Positions 42,690 through 54,738 of a stretch of 64,000 nucleotides of DNA are shown piece by piece. The DNA is taken from NCBI GenBank assembly GCA_037178625.1, contig CM074127.1:868001-932000 (forward strand), read 5' to 3'. The notes beneath the pieces were generated by a model. It did not search any database. It saw only the letters and a program-made list of their open reading frames with translations, and had not been told where the DNA came from. The stretch is from Skeletonema tropicum. Taxonomy: Eukaryota > Bacillariophyta > Thalassiosirophyceae > Thalassiosirales > Thalassiosiraceae. Positions within the stretch are counted from its first letter, which is position 1, and each line of letters begins with the position of its first letter. A program made the position numbers and the translations under genes.

Positions 42690-45600
42690 CTAGGAAAAAT
42701 AATCGCGTGGCAATTGGTATTCTTTCTTCGCTTCTTTCCATTTTTTGTTTGGGTTGGTTATGATTTCGGTGATGCGGTTCGTCAGGTCCTCTCTATTTTT
42801 TATTAAAGTACCACTCACTGCCTTTTGGTAAGTTGTTTTCGTCATTTCATCAAGCTTTCTTTTGTTGTATCTTGTCTTGGTTTCTTCTGCCTTGCCGTCA
42901 AGGTATTTGACCCATTTGTCCCGCTTCTTGAAGAGTTTGCAGAGTTGGCCATCTTGGTTCGTCTTGCAATTGTGTAACCGTTCTACAGACACGCTCGGCC
43001 CTGTCCAATAAATGGCACTATCCGTCGGGTGCATAACATTTTTGGAACCAAGTGTTTTGCCCCTGCTGGTAGCAACGTATCCTGTCCCAAGGCACTGGCT
43101 TCTCTCCCAGAGCTCATCTGACGGATCTATCACCATGCGATTCCATCGATCGTCCTTGCCGAACCCGGCCTCCATGCCCTGGCAGCGGTGTATTGTGATT
43201 GCGAATGCAATTTGCAGGGGCATGAACGTGGCAGTACAGCATCCTTTGTTGCAGATGTGAGTGTAGGGTGGTATTGGCACGTGCTGAGTGGAGTGGTGGA
43301 GTGGAGTGATTGCAAATTTGTGTAAAGAGGGATGATTGATCAGTGCCATGCTATATTTCGAGTTCAAGAATACATTTCTACTTTCACTCACCGTTGGATT
43401 CTTTTTGTCCCAGGGTTCAATGCCTTGCCGCGGTTTGAAGTATGGGAAATCAACGACTATATACTTTGGGAGGGATTCAACACCATTTGTGTTTGGTCCT
43501 ACGGAGTGCTGCTCGTCATAAACGATGTCAATCACCTTCCCAATCGCTCCAACGTACAGGCCAGAGTTCGGATCAATGTTCGCTGTCTCCAGGCACACGT
43601 GCACACCAACGCAAACGTCTAAAGTGTACCACAACATCTTTTTGCCGAAGAAATGCGACTGGTACACAGTGGGATTGCCAACCATGTTGCTCCTGAATTG
43701 GCATCTGAGCCGTGCTACCGGTACTGACAGCCGTTTCTGTGTTTTTACGAGCATTTTGACATTTTGCTTATTCATTTCCTCCCGTTTTGCGTAGGCATGC
43801 AATGTTTTTGGATCGTCCTCGATAGTGTCTCTGAACTTGGAGGAATAGTAGCTTAAATGCAAGTTGATCAGACGACGTGCGTCCTCCTTTGTTTGATCGC
43901 CCACTCTCATTCTGTTCATCAATTCGCAGTCGTCCTTGTCTTGTGTCCGGAAGTTTCGAGTCAATTTGAACACATTATCTACCATCATGACAGTAAGAAT
44001 GTAACAACCTTCGTACTCGCATACCTGGTTGTTCTTGCTTCTTGCAGTCATTGATTGGGGTCTCTGATTACTGTGATACTTGTCATATCCGCTTATGGCT
44101 CCATTCTTGTCCGTTGGGGGCAATTGAAAATCGTCACCGAACAACAGTACAACAGGAACACCACCCCACAGCTCCGTGTTATTGTGACCGTAAAATGCGC
44201 ATTCTCGAACGTGCTCTTCAGCTCCATATGTCACGTGTGAGTTCATCATGCTTCTCTCGTCGACCATCAAGACAAGAAGTTCCTTGAGCTTCTTTTGAAG
44301 CTCTTTCTTCCTTTCAGCATTCAAAGATGCCCATGGCACCTGCACGTTAATACCAAGAAGGGAATGCAGCGTGCAGCCCTTGACATTATAAGCAGCACTG
44401 CCTGACGGTGCGGCAACTTGGACTGTGTTGTTCACGTTGGTCATCTCTCTTATGATGGATATGATAGTGCTTATGACATGTGACTTCCCACATCCGCCCA
44501 TGCCAGTAATGGTGGCTCGCAGTGGCAAGTAGTCTTCGTCGTTCTCTAGGAACTTGACAACTGTATCGACCGTCGCGAGCACTATCATTCGTTGTTCGTC
44601 GGATAGGTCGTTGATGTCATACTTTGTACCATCTGATTTTGTGGGAATATCAGTTGGATCATTCTCATCATTTAGTACCTTGGTAGCATGATCCCTAATC
44701 ATGATCGTGTACTCCTCCCCAGGCATTGTTATGTCCCTATCTCCCTGGAAGAAGCTCGCCGACCAATCGTGGTTCAATCCTATGTCCACTGTCATGTTTT
44801 CCGCAAGGATCGGGTTGGTCTTCATGTCAGTTAACTGGCTGGAATGGAAAAAGTTCAGGAATTGTTCCGCGTCTTCTGGATCGAGATCGTCTATGTTGAC
44901 ATCTGCCTGAATAGTGCCCTGCTTCGCCACTACCTCAATTCTCTTCTCGTGAGCATACCTTACAGCTCGCTCATATTCGGTGACAACATTTGTAGGGACA
45001 ACTCTAGTGTCGAGCATTTTTTTGAAAGTGTCTATTGTCCGTTGTTTGTCTCTGGTACATAATGGATTCTTGAAACTCCACGGTTTGTGCATGATTAACA
45101 TCCCTCGTGCGTAATCGAAGTCGATAGGGTATCGTGGTCTGCAGTTGAGACCTCTTGGGAGTAGGATCCTGTTACATTCCCGATCGCTATCTGGGTCGAT
45201 CATGAAGTTTTTCCTGCACCAAACCTTATAGAAATACTCGTCCAATGATAATCTGTTGTGTTTTTCATCACGTGTTGCGTAGCAATACACTAGATCTTTT
45301 GGCTTTGGGTCGGAGGATTTTCGCAGTTTCAGACAGTTTTGTATCGAAACGTAGGTGATAACATCCGAACACAGTGTTAAACTCAGACGATCTATCTCGT
45401 GCACAGCCTCTTGAATGCTGATGAGCCTCTTGCTTGTCATCATGTTTAGGGACATCTTGACCAAGGTTTGGACGCCATTGATGTCGGCGGAGCTTTTGCT
45501 ATTTGGTTTGATCACGATTTGATGGTTTGGAATCAAAATTCAGTAACATGGCAAAAAATAAAAATGTAGAGAAGACAAATTTATTTTGTCGATGGAAATG

Positions 45601-48600
45601 TTACCAAGCAAAAGAAGTATAGATCTCACCTCTGGATGATGTTTTGCACAGCTTCCTTTTCCTGCTTTGAAGTGTGATTCTTCTTGCTTGCGTATGCTAC
45701 GACATACTTGCAAACACTCTCTATCTCAGTAACATCCGGCTTGTCGGGGTGCGACCTGTAAATCAATAGCTGGATATCGACATTGCCCCTCCAGCATTGC
45801 AATAGCGTCTTGCTGTGCTGGACAGCCTTACGAGATTGCGTTCGCGGTAATCTGAAATGTTCTAAGCCTCTACGATCAGTGACAATGACCGACATGTTGC
45901 AGAGCGGCTTTCCGGGTGTGTCACCTTTGCCGTACTCGGACTCTTTGCCATGATCAAACCTACACTCTCGTGGCTCATGCTTCCTGTTGTCACCAAGGCA
46001 GTAATTATTGCATTTGTGCACCATGCATTCCTGACATAACAGTCGAACGTCCTCTCCTTTATCAGGACATTCACAAAACCGGTGCATTAGTGGATTGATC
46101 GAGTCGGGCGACCTGTCCGAAACGTGGTCTTCATTTACGCGAATGTCGGCTGTCATGTCCAACACTCCAGTGGCGTACTTTTCCATGACCTTAACCTTCT
46201 CCTCCTCCGACTTAGCCCGATAGAAATCATACAAATAAGACTTGTCCCTACCAATTCCCAGTAAGTGTAAATGAATCTGACCCCTCCCTGGTGCGAACTC
46301 GACCCTCGCCCAGTAGTGCTCAATACCAAGAGCATTTTTCACCACCGTGTCGAGAAACACCCTCGACCTCTTCATGAAGAAATCATTCACGTACAACGTA
46401 AATCGTTTGACGGATTTGGTCATTGCTACGAAGTCCTTCTTTGCTAGCAGTTCGGCATGCTCGATATTACCAGCTTGTTTCTCGAGCTTGATCATTAGCC
46501 TTCGCAGATCTGGCCACCAATTCTCTGCACATGACAGCGTTGTGAAGTGGGTGGGAGGACCGTGTCCACGGGATATGTGGAAGTCTATCCACGCTTCCAA
46601 CTCTTCCGTCTTTCCTCGCCAGAAACTGTCTGATCCTCTTATGCCCTTTGCGAGGTAGCGCAACTTGTTCAAATACTTCATGTCTCCTGCCGCAAACTGT
46701 TGTTGTAACTCTTCCACCGTCGGAGGCATTCTGTCGCTAGCACCAAGGAAGTTCTTGTCCTTGTAGAAGAAGTTCCCCTGCGTGTTGTTTGTGTGTCTTT
46801 GCAGCATGTTGAAGACATACAAGCAAAACATTTGATCGTTGATGAACCTTCCATCTTTGAACCGTATCATATGCGTTGCCCAGCTATGGATGTCTTTCAC
46901 CTTTCCTCGTATTGGGTCATACACGTCACCAATACCGCCTGGGAAAAGACACGGATATGCATTCACGAAAATTTGTACCATTGCGTCGAACTCACTGGTA
47001 GACGATGACGCAATTTTTGGATAACATTAATGGTCAGTTCAAAGAATGCATGGCATATTGAGGTGAAAAAACATGGCAATGGGAAGAATTGTTCACTTAC
47101 TTCAAGGGCTTGCTGTGATCGATCGGAGGGAAGTTGAGAATCTTATCCTTCTGGCCTGTCTGTTTCGCTATGTTTACGAAATCTTTGATGACTTTCGTTT
47201 GGGTGGCGTTGGGCGAATCACCTTTGTAGTTCGGGTGAATTGTCTGGACTTCAACGTCATCGTCATTAGATTCTGTATCACATTGGTTGCCCGACAGCGT
47301 TTCAGTTGCATTTGCGACAACATCTCTTCTGCTTCGCTTCGTTTTCAGAGTGTGTGTCTCTGCCACATCGTAGATAGAACCGTTCTTTATCCAATCAAGA
47401 TTTGACTCCGAAATTGTAATGTCGTGGTAGCCGCGATGATGAATCTTGAGCCACCGCAGAGCTGCTAGGACTTTCTCCTTTCTCACTTTGTAATGACGAC
47501 TTTTCTGAATGCCCTCGTGATGATCGCTCATGTGGCGGATAAAAATGACCATGTTCGATTTGGTTTGAGGCAGTTCTGTGCACATAGTTTCGATATCCTG
47601 TGGAAAGCAAACGCAATGGCCGTTGATACCATAGATACCGTCCTTGATGTGCATCGATGGTATGAATGGCGAACACCGTCGAATCAGCAGTTTTTCAGCC
47701 ATTGTCAGGTCTTTCAGCTCGACCGGTATGTCGTACCTCACGACTTGTTTGCCGTCTTCGCCCATTTTGATGCATCCTTCGCTGTCACGTTCGTACCAGA
47801 CTGGATGAAGGTTGTTCTCCAGGAAGTAGGATTCTGAGTGATTCTTTTTCTTGCATGTTTCGCATACGCTCCTTTCCTTAAATACCAACTTGTTCTCCAG
47901 GCAAACACTGCAGGTTTGTAGGTCCAGCGTTCTCATCTTATGCTCGAATTTCAACATCTCCTCTATAGTTTGTCTAGCTCGGTTTGTCTCGTTCGACCTG
48001 CCACGCTCACCATAGCAAGGGTTGTCCATGAATGTTACGTCAAGCGTGATGTTCAGTTTCTTGAATTCATTCCTCGCTCGATAATCCACCATTTTTTTCA
48101 TTACTGTGACCCTCTCTTGGTACTCTCTGAAGGTTGGAGCATCATACGGCTTCTTCTCGTAGAATTTATCCACAATACCGTAACATAGAGAATCAAAGTA
48201 TAACTGGTTTATGACTGACCTTGCCTTCTCGTAATCATTCCCTGAATTGGCCCAGCTAATGTACTTTCTTGTGTCGCGCCTCTGGTCTAGATATGCTGCA
48301 CCGCTCTTAACTCGTCGTGATTTGTACCAGTGGTTATGCCCAGTCACTCCACTCGATGTTCTTTGTCTGTAATTCTTTTCTGACCTCGACGTGTGCATGG
48401 GAATCTTTTCTTCCTTGCTAGATGCTGATTCGTCGAATTCAAATTCTTCTGTCACTTCCGATTTTAATGAGGCGCAATCACTGTCATTTTCATCGACTGT
48501 TTCGTACGGAGGAATGACAACCACTTTGTCGAGACCCTTCCACTTCGGCGAAGGATTCACCAACCTCTTGTCTTCCAATGGTCGAACGATTTCCAACCGC

Positions 48601-50701
48601 TTCACATGGTGGACCTTTCTCATGAGCCACGTGCCGTCAGATATCTGAATAATCTCTTCTGATGTAGGATCACCAATGGCGACAATTACGCCCTTCCTTG
48701 GTACGTCTTGCTTTGAGCTCCTGTATTCTATGATGTCACCCATCTGAACGAATGTATTTAAGTCGCTGGATGCTGGCTGAACTTCATCGTCGCAGTCGAA
48801 GTTACAATCGACGTGAATGTAATTGTAATTGTCGTCGGAGCTCAATCGAACTTGATGGATGTCACCTGAGGTTGATGGTTGTAAAATAATTTTGTACAGA
48901 TGTCAAATTTATTTTGATGATGTATATAAGTATTTGCTTTAGACAAAGAGCACTTACCTTCTGTATCGACGGAGAGATGGTCATCTTGGTCCGATTGAAA
49001 TTGATACGACGCATCATCAATGATCTGTGCATCTGACATTACTACGTCAGAGCCCTCCGAAGTCTGTCTGTCAAGAATTTCCACCTCTTCTTCGTCTTCT
49101 TCGCTATCACTGACTGGATCATGATCAGACCTAGGTTCGTGTATGCGGTGGTGTTGATAGGACTTCATAATATGGGCCATAACGTTGTATATTTCAGTCC
49201 GCATCCTACTAATGTCGGATTCAGTATAGCCAAACAACTCGTGACCACTAATACTGGTGGAGAAATTGTCTATCACATCCGTCATTTTCACATTAGGCAT
49301 TTTCACCTCTGCATCGTTCAACATCCGCACTAGGTTCACAACGTAACGACAGACATGTACACCACAATCATAGCTGTTGGTCTGCACGAGAACTGATGGA
49401 AGGTAGTATTCTTGTGAGTTTGTCATCAGTAGTGTATGACAGGATAAAATAATACATACTATGAGTACGACTCACCTTTGGGAGAATATAATTTACATGA
49501 CTCGTGCCGATGACTGAAAGGTCGGTTTGTTTTGTCCAGAGCATTGTTGTTGTACTTATCCCATTCCTTGTTGAGTATGCCTCGAACGGCTCTCGCAAGA
49601 TGCTGCTTATTATGCACCGTTCCGCACCCGAGACAATCCAGATGGATCATGGCAAATACATCTCCTGTGTACATTGGATCGTTCCATCGTCTTTTAGTCT
49701 GATTTATGAGCTTCGGATTCAGCACCACTATCAAACTCCAATGATGAGCTAGATGCACCGGAAACAATACCATCGATTTGTCAAAGATGTTGACATTCTT
49801 TAGCCACTTTTGGTATCTCTCATTGTATCCATCGTTCAATACGCTCGAAAGAAGGAATGTTGAAATGTGTACTGAAGACGTATTGTCCTCTGGACACCTT
49901 GGTGTAGTCACCCATTTGAACCAAAAATTGAGAACCGCATCATTTAAACACTCTTCCGGCTCAAGTGTTGCAAAATCCATACCGTGTACTACCACAGCGT
50001 TCCTCTTAATGTTGTCTCTAAGAGAGTTCTCAAAATACGTCGACAGCGACGGAATGTCACGGCCATTAGCCAGATTCGACAACCTCGACGATAGGTCCGA
50101 AGACAACCTGTCTGCTGACAAGAGTCTTTGGTCATTCGTCTTGAACGACAACGCAAAACAATGATTGACATTGGCATTTACAGCGATTGAGACCTGCTCG
50201 CGGAATGAAGACTTGGCCTCGGGCAATTTTCTTCTCTCCAGGGATGATATACCCGAACTGACCAAGCTGTCACAAATGGTGTGGCAAACAGGACTGTCTA
50301 AGGAGTGTTTCTGTAAGTCCATTATGTTGCTAAGTGACACTAACACGATTATGGCAACAAGTTCCTGTGATTTGTGTTTCGGAATGAAACGAAGCTTCGT
50401 CTCGCGATGACCGTCTATCAAATTTTGTTCAGCGACCATACTTTGCTTCTTGATCTCCTTCAGCGGTATGCCTATGTTTCGGACTTGCTTGACACATAGG
50501 ATTTTCTGAAGCCAGGTTGTCACGAAGAATATAATATGTTTTAACGATATATTCGGAGCTGGAAGTAACATTGGGAAAAGACCAAAATTGTCAGCGATGA
50601 GGTGAAGTATCGGACCTCAAAATATTTTTGTCGTGAGGACAAATTTATTTTCAGAAGCGTAAACCGTACCAGTGACACTCGTACAAGTACAAAAACTCAC
50701 C
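42690..50701 (-). CDS. Helitron replicase: Ulp1 protease, Cys-rich region, HUH Rep, PIF1 helicase
   Basis: The inferred exons are 50701 (5' limit uncertain), 50558-49476, 49410-48958, 48850-47101, 46994-45630 and 45498-42690. All have GT-AG junctions and keep frame, giving ~2,500 residues. First comes a C48/Ulp1 protease: His in HLAHHWSLIVV, Asp in IHLDCLG, Gln and Cys in VQTNSYDCGVHVCRY. Then an acidic linker and the Cys-rich Helitron N-region (CSVCLENK...CETCKKK). The Rep nuclease has the HUH motif IHLHLLGI and paired Tyr in KYVVAYASK. The SF1B helicase has GMGGCGKSHV, VDERSMM, GDDFQLPP and VATSRGK. Rep nicks and joins DNA and helicase unwinds it in rolling-circle transposition. The first exon and start codon were not resolved. 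Confidence 0.85.
45556..45589 (-). repeat. Element hairpin P2, in intron between Rep and helicase
   Basis: AAAATAAATTTGTC, then CTACATTTTTATTTTT on the minus strand, inside intron 45499-45629. Confidence 0.7.
48881..48919 (-). repeat. Element hairpin P3, in intron after the protease exons
   Basis: AAAATAAATTTGACATCTGT followed by ACAAAATTATTTTAC on the minus strand, inside intron 48851-48957. Confidence 0.75.
50618..50652 (-). repeat. Element hairpin P4, in the first recognised intron
   Basis: AAAATAAATTTGTC, six bases, GACAAAAATATTTT on the minus strand, inside intron 50559-50700. Confidence 0.78.
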
Positions 50702-50961
50702 TTGTCTACTAGCAATGGACGATGTTGTATCTTTTACAGGTGTCACAACTGGAACTGAGATGTCTGCTAATGGCTCACCCGGTGGAGTAAACGACACTGG
50801 TAGTTAGTCCGATCCAGCCAGATGATTGGATTATATGAAAAAAGTAGGAGGGAAACAGAATATGTCAGTATAGAATTCGATCCTAGAATGTTAACAAAGC
50901 AACATTTCACCCAATTGCATAGATTGTACTCCCAAGCCATAATTTAATCATCAATCATGCA

Positions 50962-53900
50962 CTAATTGACAATGTCCTCCTCAATAGCACTCCAAATCGG
51001 AAAGTCGCGACCACGATAGATGCTATTCCTGTCGCAATCTTTGACGTCATCGAAAGAGGTGTATCCAATTTCAGTCAAGTATTGCTTGATACCCCAGTCA
51101 GTTAAATGCTTATTGAGCGGTTGGTTAAGCGTCTTTGTACCAAAGCCATTTTTGAAAGTAGCTTCCAATGCAGCTTTGATATCTTTACACAACTCATCAT
51201 CATCTTTGTAAGTGACATTCTTCATGGATCCTTGACGATACTCCCCGTTGAAGAAGCCGTTATAAAGATTGGACGAAGATACTTTCATCGCATCGAGAGC
51301 GATGACCGCTGGGACTGTGGCATCGGAAAACATGCTCTTGATGTTGGATTCAAACTTAGTCAAGTGCGTTTCGACTGGAAAGCCTTTTCCTGGGAAGTTC
51401 ATAATGCAACACATCTTGTAGATCGGGTAGGTAGCCCCATTTTTGCGTGTCTTCTTTGAAATATTGTTGTCACCACCAAAGACGAGAGCTTTAATAGTGG
51501 TTTCATTGAAAACGTAGCAACTGGCAACTTCGTTCTGCTTGTGAACGTGCTTGAAGAATGTTTCGCACACAGACGTCATGGTTTCAGACTTGAGCCACCA
51601 TGCATCTACACCCATTTCCATGAAGATTATGAAGCAGCTTTGTCCACCAGTTTTCCTGTTGAAGATTGGAGGACTGACTTGCAGGGCTACTCGACTGCTC
51701 TTCCGCTTCTTTACTGGAGATGCAACTTTCAAAATAGCTTCTTTACCGCCAGACACTAAGCCCCCCCATCCACCACGAGAGACTACGCCAGAAGACACTT
51801 CACCACCCTCGCTCGTCTGATCTCCCTGATATTTTTGTAACTCACCTTTCGAAATTAACTCAGTTGATGTGCTCTGAGTCGCATTGTTCTTCTCTTTCAA
51901 CATTTCAATCTCTGCCTGTAACTTCTCGATCATGTCTGAGTCTTCCTTCGAAGTTTTAGCAGATTGACGATTGTTGGGGGTTGTAAACAAACTTCGAGCC
52001 GACATTTTGGTGTCACTGATATCAATCTCATTTGGAAGAGCCTCTTTAGATGAATGCGATCTGTCACCGAAACTTGATTTGCCATTGGCATAACAGTCGA
52101 ATAGAGATGGTCCCCTATCATTGCCAAAACCCGATTTCAAGCGCTTTGTATCAGGAAAGAACATCTCAAGTTTGTAATCTAATGGTTCGTCTGAACGATC
52201 AGAGCCGCTGCGTGACCTGATACCACCTCCAGCAGGTGAAGCTACCTCAGAGGACTCTTCACGATTACTGAACACAAACACTGATACACCCGCAACAATA
52301 CAACCACCATCACCAAGGCGATTCTCAATCTTAGTCCGATCGAACAACAGCCTGTACACAATAACGGGCGAAAAGGCATCGCGGGATTCTACACAAAATG
52401 GAAAACGCACTAATCTCGACACCTCACAATCTTTTAGCCCGTCAGGAGGAAGAATTAGCCCAATATCAACGCCAAAAATACGGCTAAACGAGTCAAACAA
52501 GGTGTAATACCACTGGATTGTGTGTAATTCCCTCTTGTATGAATTGCTGCTCTCGAGAAGGAACTGACGGAGAACTGGTGTCACTTGACTGAAGTAATCA
52601 TGATCGTCGTCGACATGATCAAGAATCGTTTGAATGAAATCTACAAAAAGTGCCTCAGTACCGTGCCAACTAGCTTTTGTAGAATCATTCAAAACGCAAC
52701 TCGTCATATACGGAATGGATGTAGTGTTTCGCAGATCGATTGTCTCGTCACCGGGCTTAGTTTCGTAGTTTCTACCCGCAGTTGTAATTAAGGACAAGCC
52801 ATGTTTCTTCACAAGATCATCACAAGCCATGTTATCGACGTCGACGCTGACATTCACAACTTCATAGTAAATTGGAGGTTGTACAACCATAGCAATCGAC
52901 TTTATGACGTCCTTGGCTTGATCCGCCAACAATTGCGAAGGGCTATGTGGCTCTTCTTCCTCTGGAAGATCCTCAGCAGACGCTAGCTTATGAGAAGACT
53001 CATTTTTGATAGACGCGTCGAACTCCTTTGCAGCTTTGAGACTGTTAAAAATGCGACCTGTCGGTGCAATAAATTTGTAGTATTCCTTCCCAATATTAGA
53101 GCCACTCTTTCTAATAAGAGTCTTCCGGAGCCATTGACCGCTTGTCAACTCGTCGTGATAATACGGCTCATACCCATCACTTCGATGCATAATAGAAAAG
53201 AGAAATAAATTTGTCATGAGCACATATTTATATTGTAGGATACACAAGATGTATGGTGCGAAACATTTAGCGGGACAAGCACAATAAATGAGAGGAACGT
53301 ATAAAACAGTAAAGTACTTACGACGCCTTATTGTTGACAAAATCACCATCACTCTTAGTTGGTGTTGATGAAACATCACCAGAGGAGTGAGTTGTGCGAG
53401 AATGAACTTGAGGGGCAGCCATCGTGCGATCGGCACTGTCAGAAAAAGGATAATTGAGGTTAATAAAAAATCGCGGAGAAAATAAAATTGGCATGATCAC
53501 AAAAATATGTTATGACGTCACTCACGATTTCACATCACATTTCTCGACTTTTTCTCTTGGCGAAACAGAGACGATGCTACCAGACTGCAGCTGGGTGCAA
53601 CCGAAAGATAGCTGCTTCTTCGTGGACATTGTCTTAATGATCTCATCGATAAGAACTACCTTGTCGTTGCGAATGGCTTCCATACCGATCGTAGCACTAA
53701 CATACATCAATTCATGCTCGGAGCATGACTCGAACAACGAACGAAGCGTCGACAACGGATCGTCGAAATCAGAATCCATGGAACCCCCGAAAGATGACTC
53801 GGCCATATCGCGAAGAATCGCGCTGTCGATGATGAGATGTTTCCAGGAAACATTGTACACATCAAACTTACCAATAGGAGAGTTAGAAGGATGTGGAGCT

Positions 53901-54055
53901 GATGCGGATGATTGCGGATCTTTGGTGAGACTGACGCTTTGAGCGGCCTCTGCACCCTCTGCTGGAGATCGCTTACGAAGCTTTCGAGTGGAGCGGCTGG
54001 TGGTAGAAGAAGAAGTGCTGGAGGTAGCACGCTCGTTTGTAAATCCAAATTTCAT
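50962..54055 (-). CDS. Element accessory protein with an MBD-like segment
   Basis: Three exons, 54055-53526, 53435-53322 and 53179-50962, join in frame to 953 residues. The N-terminus is Ser/Thr-rich, then a helical region. Residues ~220-270 (LTSGQWLRKTLIRKSGSN, YYKFIAPTGRIFNSLKAAKEF) have the spacing of a methyl-CpG-binding (MBD/TAM) domain. That call is by pattern and tentative. A region with GDGGCIVAGVSVFVFS, a basic Ser-rich stretch, a short coiled coil (MIEKLQAEIEMLKEK) and a globular C-terminus (~300 residues, GGQSCFIIFMEMGVDAWW) follow. No catalytic motif was recognised. It lies upstream of the replicase gene on the same strand with ~160 bp of spacing, so it probably shares the element's expression programme. 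It may bind target or element DNA. Confidence 0.65.
53202..53235 (-). repeat. Element hairpin P6, intron 2 of the MBD-like gene
   Basis: AATATAAATATGTGCTCAT followed by GACAAATTTATTTC on the minus strand, inside intron 53180-53321. Confidence 0.65.
53478..53514 (-). repeat. Element hairpin P5, intron 1 of the MBD-like gene
   Basis: A diverged copy: CATAACATATTTTTGTGATC then ATGCCAATTTTATTTTC on the minus strand, inside intron 53436-53525. Confidence 0.55.
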
Positions 54056-54738
54056 AGTAATGGCAGAGTAGTAATCGAATTGAATAATATTTTGACAAAA
54101 AAATATGAGAGGTCAAAAACAATGTTGTTGAGGAAAGGCGAAAAATACTGCCAGAAGCAAAATGAAGCAGACCAAGGCAACATATATTGATTCCTATGTT
54201 GAAATATCTTACAAAATATCGACTTCGACCACATCATCACCAACAGATACCACAGAGAACACACGTGCACGTGCAGAATATTTGACCACATCATCACCAA
54301 TAGATGACACGAAGAAGAACACGCGGACAGAATATCAGTGTCAACTTGACAGATATAGAGAACTGTGATGGGCAAAAGACGTGAAGAAAAACACATCATC
54401 AGAGCGATCTAGCTGTGCTCTAATAGCCCTATTGGCTTGTTGCAGATAAAATGTAACACAATACACACCTTACAAAGTAAATCGGATAAATTATCGGACA
54501 ATTTTTTTTTTTGAGAATGGCTTATAAAAACAATACTAATTCCTACGTGTAAAATATCCTGATGTGTCATGATCAAACTGACATCATCATTCCTTCTAAG
54601 GAACTTCAAGAAGACACCACATCATCGCATCACCGAACTTCCAGCCAGACACAAGAGCGAGACAGCGCAGCACCGACCAGCTACGATATCGAAGCGCAAA
54701 CATAACAAAAAAAAAACATCAAAAAACATAACATCATC
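54056..54738. other. Divergent promoter region of the element
   Basis: It separates the minus-strand MBD-like gene from the plus-strand gene at 54739. It includes an imperfect direct repeat with GACCACATCATCACCAAYAGATRMCAC (twice near 54226 and 54287) and no gene. Confidence 0.5.
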
